DNA from: Coremacera marginata | Lineage: Eukaryota > Arthropoda > Insecta > Diptera > Sciomyzidae | Reading direction: 5' to 3' | Length of the DNA stretch: 64,000 nucleotides | Assembly: GCA_914767935.1 (NCBI GenBank) | Contig: OU612047.1 | Coordinates: 97,499,235-97,563,234, forward strand | In this document: piece after piece, positions 1 through 10,040 of the stretch | How the letters are laid out: the number at the start of each line of letters is the position of its first letter | How positions within the stretch are numbered: the stretch's first letter is position 1 | The notes under the pieces: generated by a model | The model's database searches: none | What the model saw: only the letters and a program-made list of their open reading frames with translations | Told to the model about the DNA's origin: nothing | Made by a program: the position numbers and the translations under genes

Positions 1-92
1 TTTGCTATCTCCCTTTCTCTCTCTTACTATTAAATTCTCTCTCTCCCTTTCTCTCTCTCCCTTTCTCTCTCTCTCTCTCTCTCACACCATGA
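1..92. repeat. CT-rich microsatellite
   Basis: Almost pure pyrimidine tract of CT dinucleotides interrupted by CCC and by one ACTATTAAAT interruption. The repeat stops at a CACACC motif. No gene is associated with it. It touches the window edge, so its full length is unknown. Confidence 0.9.
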
Positions 93-424
93 AGCTTGGC
101 TCTTATCACCTTTGACTTAAAAAAATTTTTTTTTTTTGGTGATGTTGTTGTTAGCTTCTAAAATGTTCTCGAAGTTTTTCTATATCTCGAAGCTTCTAGA
201 AACTTCTTGATTCTTCCTGGTTGCTATGTATTTCGTTTACTCATGCAAACACTGATAAGTATGCCACCACGCAGTCTACGTTAGAAGTCTTATAAATATA
301 TATTTATTTTTTGAGTCATTGCTATAACTAATGCGAGGGTTAAGAAAAACAAAACATGCAAACACTGATAAGAACTCGCTTGACTACCACTACCGATAAT
401 GTAGCGTATAAAATTATGACCAAC

Positions 425-850
425 GCTTAAAGCAAAGAAATACCCCAAACTTGTTAATTTTAAAAAGTTTAAAGCAAAGACATACATCAAACTTGTCAAT
501 TTAAAAGTATAAATAAAGCAAAGACATATACCAAACTTGCCAATTTTTAAAAGCTTACATCAAAGACATACACCAAACTTGCCAATTTAAAAGTATAAAT
601 AAAGCAAAGACATACACCATAATAGCTTTTAGCAAAGACATACACCATAATAGCTTTTTAGCAAAGACATACACCAAACTTGCCAATTTTTAAAAGCTTA
701 CAGCAAAGACATACACCAAACTTGCTAATTTAAAAATATAAATAAAGCAAAGACATACACCATAATAGCTTTTAGCAAAGACATACACCATAATAGCTTT
801 TAGCAAAGACATACACCATAATAGCTTTTAGCAAAGACATACACCTTTAC
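425..850. repeat. Minisatellite of AGCAAAGACATACACC-type units
   Basis: The core AGCAAAGACATACACCA recurs about ten times. It alternates between two spacer types: a longer one (AACTTGCCAATTTTTAAAAGCTTA and variants) and a shorter one (TAATAGCTTTT). The result is a higher-order mix of units of roughly 30 and 45-60 bp. Copies diverge by a few bases and the last three short units (about 740-845) are nearly identical, suggesting recent local expansion. No open frame or TIR is visible. Confidence 0.85.
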
Positions 851-876
851 ACATTTGAGCAAAAAGCCCCCACAAG

Positions 877-964
877 ATGGCGCTGGGCCAGAGTGACGTC
901 ATCGGCTTGCTCCACCGCTCCACCTGGGCCAGAACCGCCATATTGTATCTACTGGATACCATAC
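877..964. other. GC-rich island with YY1-like and CRE-like motifs
   Basis: A short GC-rich segment stands out from AT-rich flanks. It contains CAAGATGGCG (a YY1/Pho-like core) at about 873-882, a palindromic TGACGTCA (CRE-like) at about 894-901, and an inverted GCCATAT nearby. It may be the leftover 5' promoter of a retroelement. The motifs are short and could occur by chance, so a regulatory role is only an inference. Confidence 0.3.
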
Positions 965-1916
965 AGAAGATGTTTTGTTTATATTATTGTTTTCGTTCTC
1001 ATGTTGTTCTGAAAATAACGAAAAGGTTTAACTCTTATTTCATTCTGCCAAAGAGACGGTAAAAAAAGGTTTTCATAGAATTCAGGCAACACTCCAAGTT
1101 TAAAAGTAATGCCTGAGAGGTTTTCAATTGGTACATCTTTTTTTACTAATTTATTGCAAACAATATGCTGTCGATCAATATTGGCCTTCTTGATAACATA
1201 ATCAATTATATTTTGTTCAGTTACAGTCGACCTGAAAAATCCCAGATGAACTTATTTTTTAGGCATAACATCAAGCTCATTGCTTATGTTGTTACTAACA
1301 ACACTATACGATTTATAAGCTTTATGCTTATCTTCTTAATTCACTGCTTCACTTAGTGGCAATTGAGAGACAAGCTGAGGGGCAGCAAGAACATCAGAAA
1401 CGACAGAGGGTTGATCAGGTAGTGAAATCACAACAGCTGGAGCAACATCAACCGGAGCAACAAAATTACGAGCCGTCGCAGAACAAAAATCGAAAACTTC
1501 GGCATCATTATAGCGAGAACCTTCACTCACATCAGAGAATGCAGGATAGAGCACAGGTACAAGTGCATGCCCGTTATCTTTTTTTGTAGAACATTCATTA
1601 ATTTTAGGATCAGCACCAATAGAAGGCGCATCACCCAAAGTAGCAGGGAGTGTTTTATGTTTTTTGTTATTAGAGTTAGTTTTCACTTGAGGATCAATGA
1701 CCTTTGCTCTTAAACGAGTGTTTATAATATTAGAGCTAGCACTGCTAGTTTGCACGCATGAAGCACTAGTAAGAGAGTTGAGTTCAGATTTAAGAGTATC
1801 AAAGATGTTATTAAGATCACTGAGTTTATTATATGTGAGATTACGACTTGATATTAGATTTTCGGAGAAAATCTTAGCACAAACATGACATTTATAAAAA
1901 ATGTTCTTATTAAATG
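965..1916 (-). mobile_element. Non-LTR retrotransposon ORF1 fragment (CR1/jockey-like)
   Basis: Reading the minus strand from 1916 gives a continuous frame with a Cys pair near the start (CHVC), a predicted coiled region, then the low-complexity 139-aa stretch at 1336-1755 rich in Ser, Pro, Ala and Val. After an in-frame stop comes a segment (about 1245-990) with the pattern NIIDYVIKKANI, CNKLV and FKLGV. This matches the conserved domain near the C-terminus of ORF1 proteins of CR1/jockey-type LINEs. At least two stops break the frame. No endonuclease or RT follows, so this is an ORF1 remnant only. The clade is an inference. Confidence 0.6.
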
Positions 1917-2301
1917 TTCTTATTAATCTGAATGAAATTTTTTATATCAAAAGCCGCACGATATCGGGTCAGAGCCCAGGACTCGCACATTACAATGAGA
2001 GCAAGAAGACATGTCAAACACGTCAGAACGATTCAACGATACGTGATGATGAAATATAACAGTTCAGTTTCTTTCAACAACAAAAATGATATGTTAATTT
2101 TCAAGACATTATTCTCAGGTAGAGTTAAATTAAATTCAATACTTTTGAGTTTTGATTTATGATAGGGACAGAAGTATTTCCAATTTCCAATATGGTATAC
2201 TGTAGAAATTTTTTAAAATAAACAAAAGTGTTAGAACTAGAATAAATTTCATCTTATTTTCTTCCTAGAGATATACACGTTTCTAACTTTCAATGAAAAA
2301 T

Positions 2302-2987
2302 GATAAGAATATCTTGTCTGATTGATTTTATATAGTGAGTTTTTTATTATGTTTCATTTATTTATAATAAAGATTATTATGTAACATATATTCATTTAAA
2401 ATTAACGCTGATTTTGAAACACACCGTATTTGACGCTGTTTCTTTTTTTAAACTATTTTTCTTTTTGTTGTTGAAATGATATTGGCATTGGCATGTCATT
2501 GGATACATATTATATAACATTAATAAGTTTATTTCATCACATTGTGGAATGTCTTCAATATTGAAATCAGGCTGTTTAAGAAATTCTTCAACCCAGTTTT
2601 GTTTCTCCATTCATTTTACGTACACTTTTTTATAATATCTAAGAATAAGAACAAGATAAGAATATCTTGTCTGATTGATTTTATATAGTGAGTTTTTTAT
2701 TATGTTTCATTTATTTATAGTAAAGATTATTATGTATCATATACTCATTTAAAATTAACGCTGATTTTGAAGCACACCGTATTTGACGCTGTTTCTTTTT
2801 TTAAACTATTGTTGTTTTTGTTGTTGAAATGATATTGGCATTGGCATGTCATTGGATACATATTATATAATATTAATAAGTTTATTTCATCACATTGTGG
2901 AATGTCTTTAATATTGAAATCAGGCTGTTTAAGAAATTCTTCAACCCACTTTTGTTTCTACATTCATTTTACGTACACTTTTTTATT
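2302..2987. repeat. Tandem duplication, about 330 bp, offset 353 bp
   Basis: The block starting GATAAGAATATCTTGTCTG at 2302 recurs at 2655 with only scattered substitutions, and both copies end at GTACACTTTTTTA (about 2632 and 2987). The copies carry the C-terminal half of the minus-strand gene described at 2392-3239, so this is a local duplication of coding sequence. The second copy has a stop (TAG) where the first has GAG. Confidence 0.85.
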
Positions 2988-3239
2988 CTTCAATAGAGAT
3001 TTTAAAAATCTTTGAATGTTCCTAAAGGAGTCGCTTCCATAATCCCATGATAAATTGTGATGATTTAATTTTAACCAATTTGATTGTCGTTGATCATCTT
3101 CACGTAGATCCCTGAATTCGCATGGAGCCTTTATGTGGAAACAGTGGAATTCATCTTCGCTTAAAAGAACGGCAATCTCTTTTACAACAAAACGATTATC
3201 ATAGATTTTAAGACCTTGAACATCAACAGTTGCATACAA
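2392..3239 (-). pseudogene. Broken copy of a conserved arthropod protein of unknown function, possibly Polinton-associated
   Basis: The N-terminal part is the 91-aa frame 2964-3239, with DVQGLKIYDNRFVVKEIAVL, an HCFHIKAPCEF segment and NHHNLSWDYG, ending in VYVK. Two in-frame stops follow. The C-terminal part resumes in the same frame (EKQNWVEEFL, then DINLLMLYNMYP-type text) and is present twice because of the 353-bp duplication; the better copy is 2392-2610. From memory, this resembles a family found in many arthropod genomes, often near mobile elements, with a DVQGFK start, a WLxxNHHGL motif and VYVKGxEK. I do not know its biochemical role; an RNase H-like or exonuclease fold has crossed my mind, but I cannot show it. 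It may belong to the Polinton remnant starting at 7.4 kb or to another element. Confidence 0.5.
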
Positions 3240-3589
3240 AATTGCAACAGTTGCATACGAACCTACAAAATTTTATTGTTTCAGGTGTGAATTAATTACT
3301 CGTTCCGTGGTTTCAGTTCATGTATTTTATTTCAGTTTTTTTTCTTAATTTACACTTACACTAATTTTATGGTCTTCATGACCGGTTTTTATTAATTTAA
3401 ACAAATGAGTGAAAAAAAAGGATGAACTTATTATACGGTGTCCACTGTCCTGCGTAGTCCTCGTTTTCTTTAGGAATTCTTGACGTACTGTGAACGTCCA
3501 GTCGGCATGTAAAGAGACGCTTTGTTAGTATAAATTCTCACTGGGTACTACGTCACGACGCAATAGGCTTGGGAAAACATGTACATAGC

Positions 3590-4135
3590 GCAAGTCACTA
3601 TAGCATAACGCTATGAAAAGACTTATAAAACATTTCACGCTGGGTACTGAGATGCAACGTGAAAAAGACTTAGAAAATATAGCGCTAGTCACTATGACAT
3701 AACGCTATGAAAAAGATTTAGAAATAACAATGTTCACGAGTCTAGCATTAGTCACTACGACATAACACTATGGACATATTTAGAAAAATATACGCGAGTA
3801 TAGCACTGGTCACTACGGCACAATGCTATGAAAAGGCTTAGAAAAATATACGCGAGTATAGCACTGGTCATTACGGCACACTGCTATGAAAAGACTTAGA
3901 AAAATGCCCAGCTGAGCACTGCGATGCAACGTCGAAAAGACTTAGAAAATATACGCGAGTATAGCACTGGTCACTACGGCACAATGCTATGAAAAGACTT
4001 AGAAAAATATCAAGCTGAGCACTGCGATGCAACGTCGAAAAGACTTAGAAAATATACGCGAGTATAGCAGTGGTCACTACGGCACAATGCTATGAAAAGA
4101 CTTAGAAAAATATCAAACTAAGCACTGCGATGCAA
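3590..4135. repeat. Minisatellite with GTCACTACGGCACAATGCTATGAAAAGACTTAGAAA-type units
   Basis: Two alternating blocks recur: block A (CTATGAAAAGACTTAGAAAA plus ATATACGCGAGTATAGCACT plus GGTCACTACGGCACAATG, about 60 bp) and block B (AGCTGAGCACTGCGATGCAACGTCGAAAAG, about 45 bp). The right part shows the A-B-A-B higher-order pattern three times with a period near 105-120 bp. The left copies are more diverged. No ORF is present. Confidence 0.85.
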
Positions 4136-5309
4136 CTCGTGGTGGGTTTTTGTCGCAGCTGTTTGTCTTTTTGCATGCATTTATTTTTCACCACGGCCTA
4201 GTGATGTTAACCGGGTGACATGATGTTATTAAGTTGATGTTTACATGAAGCTTCAGTTTGATTAATGTTTGATGAAAAGTAAATGATGTTTATGCGACTA
4301 ATTGGATTATCATGGTACTAACTGTAATTTCAAATGACTAACTAATAAATAAAAGATGGGAAAGTGTGATGTGCAAGCCAGTGCCTTTAAATAATAATGA
4401 AATAATATTATTAAAGAATAATAATTCACAGGTGAGTAAAAAAAATTGATGCAGGGATTTAGCGGTCACATGTTAGGCGAAAACGAGGGTAGTGACTTTC
4501 GTCCTCACAAATTTCATTTTTATTGTATTATTATTAGTTTTGGTTTTTTTTATTTTTCTTCGTAACATGTTATTCTATCATATTTATATTCTTCTGTTTC
4601 TGTCATTTATTTTTAATTTTATTTTTATTTTTAACTTTTAAACTTAAAAAAATAAAATTAAATATTTTGTTTTTTTTTAACTTAAGGACACCAATTTTTT
4701 TTTTGATTTAAAAACAAAAGAAAATTTTACTTTTCGTCTTAAAAAAAAACTTTTGTTTTGGTTTTATTTAAAAAAAAAAATATAAATTTAAAAATTTTTT
4801 TTTTCATGTTAACAAAAATTTATTTCTAACATATTTTTCTTTTCATGGTTTTGGTTTAGTTCTTGCTTTTATGTTTAGTTTAAGTTCTTGGTATTATGTT
4901 TAATTAAATTGTTTATATTATTTTAAGTTTACTTCATGTTATATACATGTTATTTTGGTTTATTCTAAGTTATATTTTCTGTATGTTCGTTTGATTTTCC
5001 ATAAAAATATATTCTTACTTTAATTTTAATTTATTCATTTAAGCAGTTAAAAACAATATGCCGATATTCGACTAAAAATTTATAAGACAATAATTATTAT
5101 TTTAACAAATTCTAGTTAGCTACACAAAAATTGTTTTGTGTCAACCGCTGCCAATGAATCTGTGACTAGTAAGTGATTCGCTAGTTTTTTTTTCTAAGTA
5201 TTCGTTGGTTAAACGGTTTCTTTTAACATATAGGTTACCTTAGATAGTTGTGTACGTGTGTGTGTGTGTGAGTGTGCAAAGTAGTTTAATATCAACGAAG
5301 TTCAACTCT
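4136..5309. other. AT-rich stretch without recognisable genes
   Basis: It is mostly A/T homopolymer-rich sequence, especially 4500-4850 with runs of 8-10 A or T. A short (GT)n tract lies at about 5255-5275. I see no ORF, TIR or LTR structure. A small GC-richer block at 4360-4510 (containing GCAAGCCAGTGCC and TAGCGGTCACATG) is unassigned. Confidence 0.6.
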
Positions 5310-5760
5310 AATTTAAGGCATTCCTGATAACCCCGTTAAGCCCTGATGCTGATACAAAAGATTAGCACGTGTTTGTTGCTGCTCTATTCGCTGCACTGTA
5401 GCTGTCAAGTGTGAGTTCTCAACATATAACTCCTTGACAAGTGTGTCTGCATTCTGAAGTCCTTGCGATTGCTCAGCCATCATCATACCTTGAGCCTCGA
5501 GTCCATTACGATCACTAAGCTCTGTGTGATGTTGTTGCATCAGATTCTCTGTATACTGTTGTTGTGGTTTGATAACATTCTGTAAATGTCGATTTCTATT
5601 GGAGTTGTGCTAAATATTGCCTCGATTAATGCAGCTTCTTTATTCATTCGGTGGGCGTTGGTGCTCCAGTAGCCGCTGTTGTGCGAGCGCTGATGATGCC
5701 GCTGAGTTTCCCTGCAGTGCATAAATGAAATTAGCTTCTTATCAGCACACAGGCTCACTG
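5310..5760 (-). other. Coding-like fragment with a predicted coiled coil
   Basis: The minus strand has an open frame (5313-5540 and upstream to about 5590 in the same frame). It is Gln-rich and then shows a heptad-like segment: DTLVKELYVENSHL, TATVQRIEQQQTRANLL and YQHQGLTGL. The composition is unlike the surrounding AT-rich DNA and resembles a conserved coiled-coil protein more than a transposon protein. I do not recognise the gene. An upstream frame (5540-5758) is offset, so a frameshift or exon boundary lies near 5560-5600. It could be a captured host exon or part of an unknown element. Confidence 0.35.
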
Positions 5761-6084
5761 GGCACTTACCTGTTCCTCTTAAGCGCTGCTATTATTGGTG
5801 ATGTTGTTGCTGCTGGTCGCAACCTCTCACGCTGGTGTTGTTGATGATGTGCCTGCTGTCACCCTCGGTATCCGAAAAATAAATTTTGTTGCGGAAATGT
5901 TGACATTCGATACTTTTCTATCATTTGGTCATTTACACCACGCAACAAAATTACTGATGGTCCAATGCTTAGGGTATTTGCACGTCAGTCTGATCATTAG
6001 GGATATTCACACGGCTCACACTCCATGTAACCCTTTCAGTCCCTGCAACGTCCGAATAGAACTAATTCTCACGGACGCACGCGA

Positions 6085-7180
6085 AGTGTGACAACTGGCC
6101 AGTACTTATGTCAGTTTCCGAAAACCCATACTGTCGAGTTAACGGAAATGTGAGAATTCAATTCAACAGAAATGTCAGAAGATTGTCAATTTTAAATGCA
6201 AAGAGAAATGTCAAACCTGTATAACACAAAATGTCAGATTGGAATGAAGGGAATTGTGAGAATTTAATTCAAAAGAAGAGAAAGAAAAGAAAAAAAAATG
6301 TCGAATATAAAAAATACTATACTGTCAGCTGTCAAGGATGACTTGTTAGCTGTCAAAGGAAAAGTGTTAACTGTCAAAGTACAAAGTGTCAAAATTAAGT
6401 GCAAGAGAGATAGCAGATGTTAATAAACACGAGATGTAAAAAAATTAAAAATCTTCTAATGTCAGCGTTGTAAAACGAGAAATGTCAGGATTTAAGTACG
6501 CGACAGCTGTCAGCTGTGAAAGTTCGGAACCGAGTTGAATAAAAGGAAACAGTCAGAGTTTAGTTAACTTAAAACAAATGGCAGACATAACTTAGTGAAC
6601 GGTCAAATTTGTACAAGATGCAAAGTCAGAATGAAATGAAAGGAAATGTCAGATTTTAGTAAAAGGAAATTGTCAGAGTTTAGTAACTTAAAAGTGTCAG
6701 GTTTGTATGAGAGTAATAAAATTAACTGTCAGAATTTTGTAGAAATGAAATGTCAGCTTTGCAAGTCAGATTTATATAAAAAAAAAGAAAAACTGTTCGA
6801 CGTGAAGGAAGAGTAAAGTCAAATTTGAATGACCAAAAAAAAATGTCAGATATAAATGATAATAAACTGTCAGATGGGAATGAAATAGAAAGGTGAGAAT
6901 TAGATTCAAAAAGAAAGGGCAGAATTTTAATTACATGAACTGTCGGATTTGAATGTCAAAGAAATGTCAGATTTCAAAGGAAATAAAAATGTCAGAAATA
7001 AAAATGGTATACCGTCCGTTTTGAAATACAAGAACTGTTAGATGGCGCATTTAGCAAGTAGGTCAGCTGTCAAAGGCAAAGTGGTAACGGTCAAAGTACA
7101 AAGTGTTGCTGACAAAGTGTCAGCTGCCAAAGTAAAACTGTCAACTGTCACAGTCATCTGCCAGCTGTCACACCTCGAAT
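6085..7180. repeat. Degenerate array of TGTCAG / CTGTCAGCTGTCAAAG motifs
   Basis: TGTCAG or its near variants occur about every 25-60 bp for over 1 kb, embedded in repeats of the type GAAATGTCAGATTT and AACTGTCAGCTGTCAAAG. Spacing is irregular, so this is an old, diverged tandem array. Short ORFs inside it on both strands (for example at 7042-7302) are products of the repeat and are not treated as genes. Confidence 0.75.
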
Positions 7181-7404
7181 GCGTCCGCCGCGGTATGAGC
7201 AGTATGTCACTCATGTTTGCATATGACACTGCCATGGCGAATTCTGGCCTTCATGTTCAAATAAGGATTCAACTTCCCAGTCAAAGCCACCTTCAAACAT
7301 GAAAGCAAGAACCCACCATTTAGTGTGCCGTTACAAGTCTTCAGAACACTTATTTACATGTATATAACATCTGTTTTGTTTTTTGTTTTACATTCAGTAT
7401 TAAA

Positions 7405-8519
7405 TTATTTTTTGAAAAACGTTTGTGAGCGGTACATAATCATACATTTTATCGTGAATAAGCATACAAGAATCTGAGGTACATTCTCTCGAAATTTTAA
7501 TTCAATCCGTATATCTATTGGACCACCTTTTACACTCTGGCGATAATAGTGGTTATGGAGAATGACAATAATATCCTTGTTGAAATTTTTGATACATACC
7601 ATAGAGTAAAGCGTAACGATTATGATCAAATCTAATGTTTGGGGTCGTCGTAGGGATATACATCAGACTTAAGATGAACTTTTACATCCAAAAAGTTACA
7701 ATGTATAAACTTATTGGCTTTTTTAAATCCTAAAAGTATATAACGAGGTCTTTCATTTGCACCTGCTAGTTTGACACTCCATAAAATATATGTACTTTCT
7801 AAAAGAGAAGGATTATGATAAACATCCCTGCTTCTAAACGATATATTAAGTGGTTGTTTGCTGCTTATCGTTTTTAACATTTTCAATCGGTAATCACCTG
7901 AAAGTTGAATGTGTGGTACTTTTCATGCGATATTCAAAAGCTTTAACACAATCTTATCAGTGGCAGTAGTTGAACTCATAATGTACTTATCATCTTTAGA
8001 CCGCATCAAAATCAATTCATGCTTTCAATTTACAATTAATTTGCCAAAATCTTCAGCGAATCCAATTAAATTCTTTAACGGAACACAAAAATTAAAATGA
8101 CCCGTTTTAAGAACAATCTTATCTTCTACAAATTGACGCCATCCAGCGTTTCGAAGATTTGTACTTTCAAATGTATTAAGCGATACAGGATTTTTCATAT
8201 CTGATGCAATTCCTAATTGTCTTGTACGATCAATTTCTACTGCATTCATCTCATAAGGAATTTCATCAAATAAATATGCTATACAGTTGTTTAAGAGTTT
8301 AACAGTTTTTGAAATAGAATTATCGCTGTTGGATACAAATCCCTCAATATATAAAAGACTCTCACTTAATAATACACACAAGTCCTGGTTTTGTATTGGT
8401 ATACATATCTGATCATTATTTTTAAATGATTGTAAATATGATGTATAGCTGTGATAATCTTTTTTCACTATGCTATCATCGAAAAATGGTTTATACAGAA
8501 CATTTATTACGCCACTCAT
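7405..8519 (-). pseudogene. Polinton major capsid protein (double jelly-roll, hexon-like), broken
   Basis: The start (MSGV...) is at 8519. The first 164 residues are intact and include FDEIPYEMNAVEIDR, the AGWRQF segment and FNFCVPLKNLIGFAEDFGKL, all characteristic of the Polinton/adintovirus capsid family. Residues then continue past 8025 in the same frame (KHELILMRS-like text) to about 7890. A shift follows and 7886-7632 carries FRSRDVYHNPSLLES and RPRYILLGF, ending in HCNFLDVKVHL. After another break, 7629-7405 holds the C-terminal GPIDIRIELKF block. The normal role is the main shell protein of the virion. At least two frameshifts and internal stops mean no full-length product. The region is in the same orientation as penton and integrase. 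Confidence 0.8.
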
Positions 8520-8703
8520 ATTGATTTTTTAATTTTAATCCAATGCTTTTTAAAAACTCTTTGTTCGATGTAGTTAGATAAATTCTATGTGTTGGCTTTT
8601 TAAAAGTAGATTTTTTATTTGAATTTGATTTTTCTTTTGTTGTTGTTGTCAGTGAACTAGTGAATGGGTTGTTATGTAATTGATTTTTATTAAAAACAAT
8701 CAT
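8491..8703 (-). CDS. Small Polinton protein directly upstream of the capsid gene (70 aa)
   Basis: An intact 70-codon frame, Ser/Thr/Lys/Asn-rich for its first 40 residues and ending in a conserved-looking block, TTSNKEFLKSIGLKLK. A short protein with a similar LxxxNKxFLxSLGxKL tail sits just before the capsid gene in arthropod Polintons as I remember them. It overlaps the capsid start by 29 bp, suggesting compact, co-expressed genes. The function is unknown; a virion-associated or scaffolding role is a guess. It is one of the few undamaged frames in the element. Confidence 0.5.
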   Translation of the reverse strand: MIVFNKNQLHNNPFTSSLTTTTKEKSNSNKKSTFKKPTHRIYLTTSNKEFLKSIGLKLKNQYEWRNKCSV

Positions 8704-8705
8704 TC

Positions 8706-9215
8706 TTTATATTGGATTTAAATGTAGTCTTATTAATATTTTTTCACCACGAAAATTAATTAGGTTACCAACTTGATCTACGACTTTAAGAACAAGAGTA
8801 CTGATGTGTCTTGTGTTAACTGGTAAATAAATGGCATTAACTGGTATTTCTGTAATTTTGTATCCTGGACTAACTAGAAGGGAGAACTGATGAATTGTAT
8901 GTACAAATACTTCATTTATATATGATCCAGTAATAATATTACATTCAACTGATATTGTATTTATTTAAGTTATATCTATTGGATTATCAGAATAATTCAT
9001 AACGTCAGGTTGTAAACTTCTCTTACTAAATCCTAGTAAGCCGCCAATTGAACGTTCTCTATCGAAGAAAATTGTATCCTTGGTACTATGAATTTCCGTT
9101 TGCAATGTATTCTGGTTTGATTTTATATGAAGAAAGCCTTTGTTAAATGGTTCATATTCATCAACAATTTTCTCAGATATATCCACGAATTCATAGGATC
9201 CTATTGGTATCTCAA
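8706..9215 (-). pseudogene. Penton-like single jelly-roll capsid protein, C-terminal part
   Basis: Reading down from 9215 the frame gives IPIGSYEFVDISEKIV, a TLQTEIHSTKDTIFF segment and SIGGLLGFSKRSL. This is the conserved Polinton penton pattern (GSYEI, then DFxxxxSIGxLLGF). After one stop at about 8965 the frame goes on to NAIYLPVN and FRGEKILIRLHL, stopping near 8706. The N-terminal part lies at 12141-12345 across an RTE insertion. The normal role is the virion vertex capsomer. It is broken by the LINE and by at least one nonsense codon. Confidence 0.75.
9202..9215. repeat. Target site duplication of the RTE insertion (left copy)
   Basis: TATTGGTATCTCAA at 9202-9215 is repeated exactly at 12141-12154, on either side of the LINE. 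It lies inside the penton coding sequence and defines the insertion point to the base. Confidence 0.92.
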
Positions 9216-9254
9216 ACCAGTCTCGTATAACAACCCCAATTACGTTGACGACCA

Positions 9255-10040
9255 CCGCAAACGAAAAACGGACAATGATTTACGGATATGCACATGGAAT
9301 GTCCGGACCCTTTGTAGGGAAGGTGCCATTATCCAACTGGCGGAAGCCCTCAAAACAATAAAAGCTGACATCACCGCCATCCAAAAAATGCGATGGAAAG
9401 GCCAAGGCTGCTCTAAACAAGCACACTGTGATATCTACTACAGCTGCCATGCGGAGAGGCGCGAATTTGGATTCGTTCTTAGCCAGAAACTACGCCACCT
9501 TGTTTCCCGGTTCACAACTGTGAACGAAAGATTGGCCACGATCCGCATCAAGGCAACATTTTTCTTCATCAGCCTTATTTGCGCGTACGCCCGACGGAGG
9601 AAAAGGACGAAGCCGTCAAAGACGCTTTTTACGCTAGTCTTGAGGACGTATTTGACCACCTTCCGGTCCATGACGTGAAAATAGTCCTCTTTTGGCCCCA
9701 CTGTCGGTCAGTCAGTCTTCATGAGACCTCCACGAACAACGGTCTAAGACTGATCGACTTCGCCGCGGCACGAAACATGGTAGTTAGTAGCATCAGATTT
9801 AAGCACCTCGACACCCACAAGGCCACCTGGCTGTCCCCGGATCAAAAAACGCGAAACCAAATTGATCATGTTGTAATCGACGGAAGGCATGTCTCTAGTG
9901 TTCTAAATGTGCGTACATATCGGGGGGTCAACATTGACTCCGACCATTATCTTGTTGCAGCCAATATCCGCATGCGATTATGCAATGCGAAGAACATACG
10001 CACAGGAATCCAACGAAAGCTAGATGTCGCTAAGCTGTAA
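9255..10040 (+). pseudogene. RTE-like LINE endonuclease domain
   Basis: The frame 9127-9678 contains CTWNVRTL near the LINE 5' edge, then QLAEALKTIKADITAIQ (an endonuclease E-like position, here Gln in IQKMRW where related proteins have QE). It is continued in another frame at 9579-10040, with GLRLIDFAAARNMVV, THKATWLSPD and NQIDHVVIDGRH, which includes the IDHV/DH catalytic block. This is an APE-type endonuclease that nicks target DNA for target-primed reverse transcription. A frameshift near 9590-9680 breaks it, and part of the middle (RVRPTEEKDEAVKDAFYASL) is only in the second frame. The LINE starts at 9216, so upstream residues of the first frame are Polinton sequence, not LINE. Confidence 0.65.

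Noticed and set aside
425..850. Possible CRISPR-like array
   Set aside because: Units are not separated by unique spacers of constant size and the sequence is clearly eukaryotic; it is a minisatellite.
877..1062. 61-aa + strand frame starting at the CAAGATGGCG motif
   Set aside because: No similarity recognised, low-complexity C-terminal half, and it lies in a retroelement remnant on the other strand.
7038..7302. Two overlapping short frames on opposite strands
   Set aside because: Both consist of the TGTCAG repeat translated; no independent evidence for coding.
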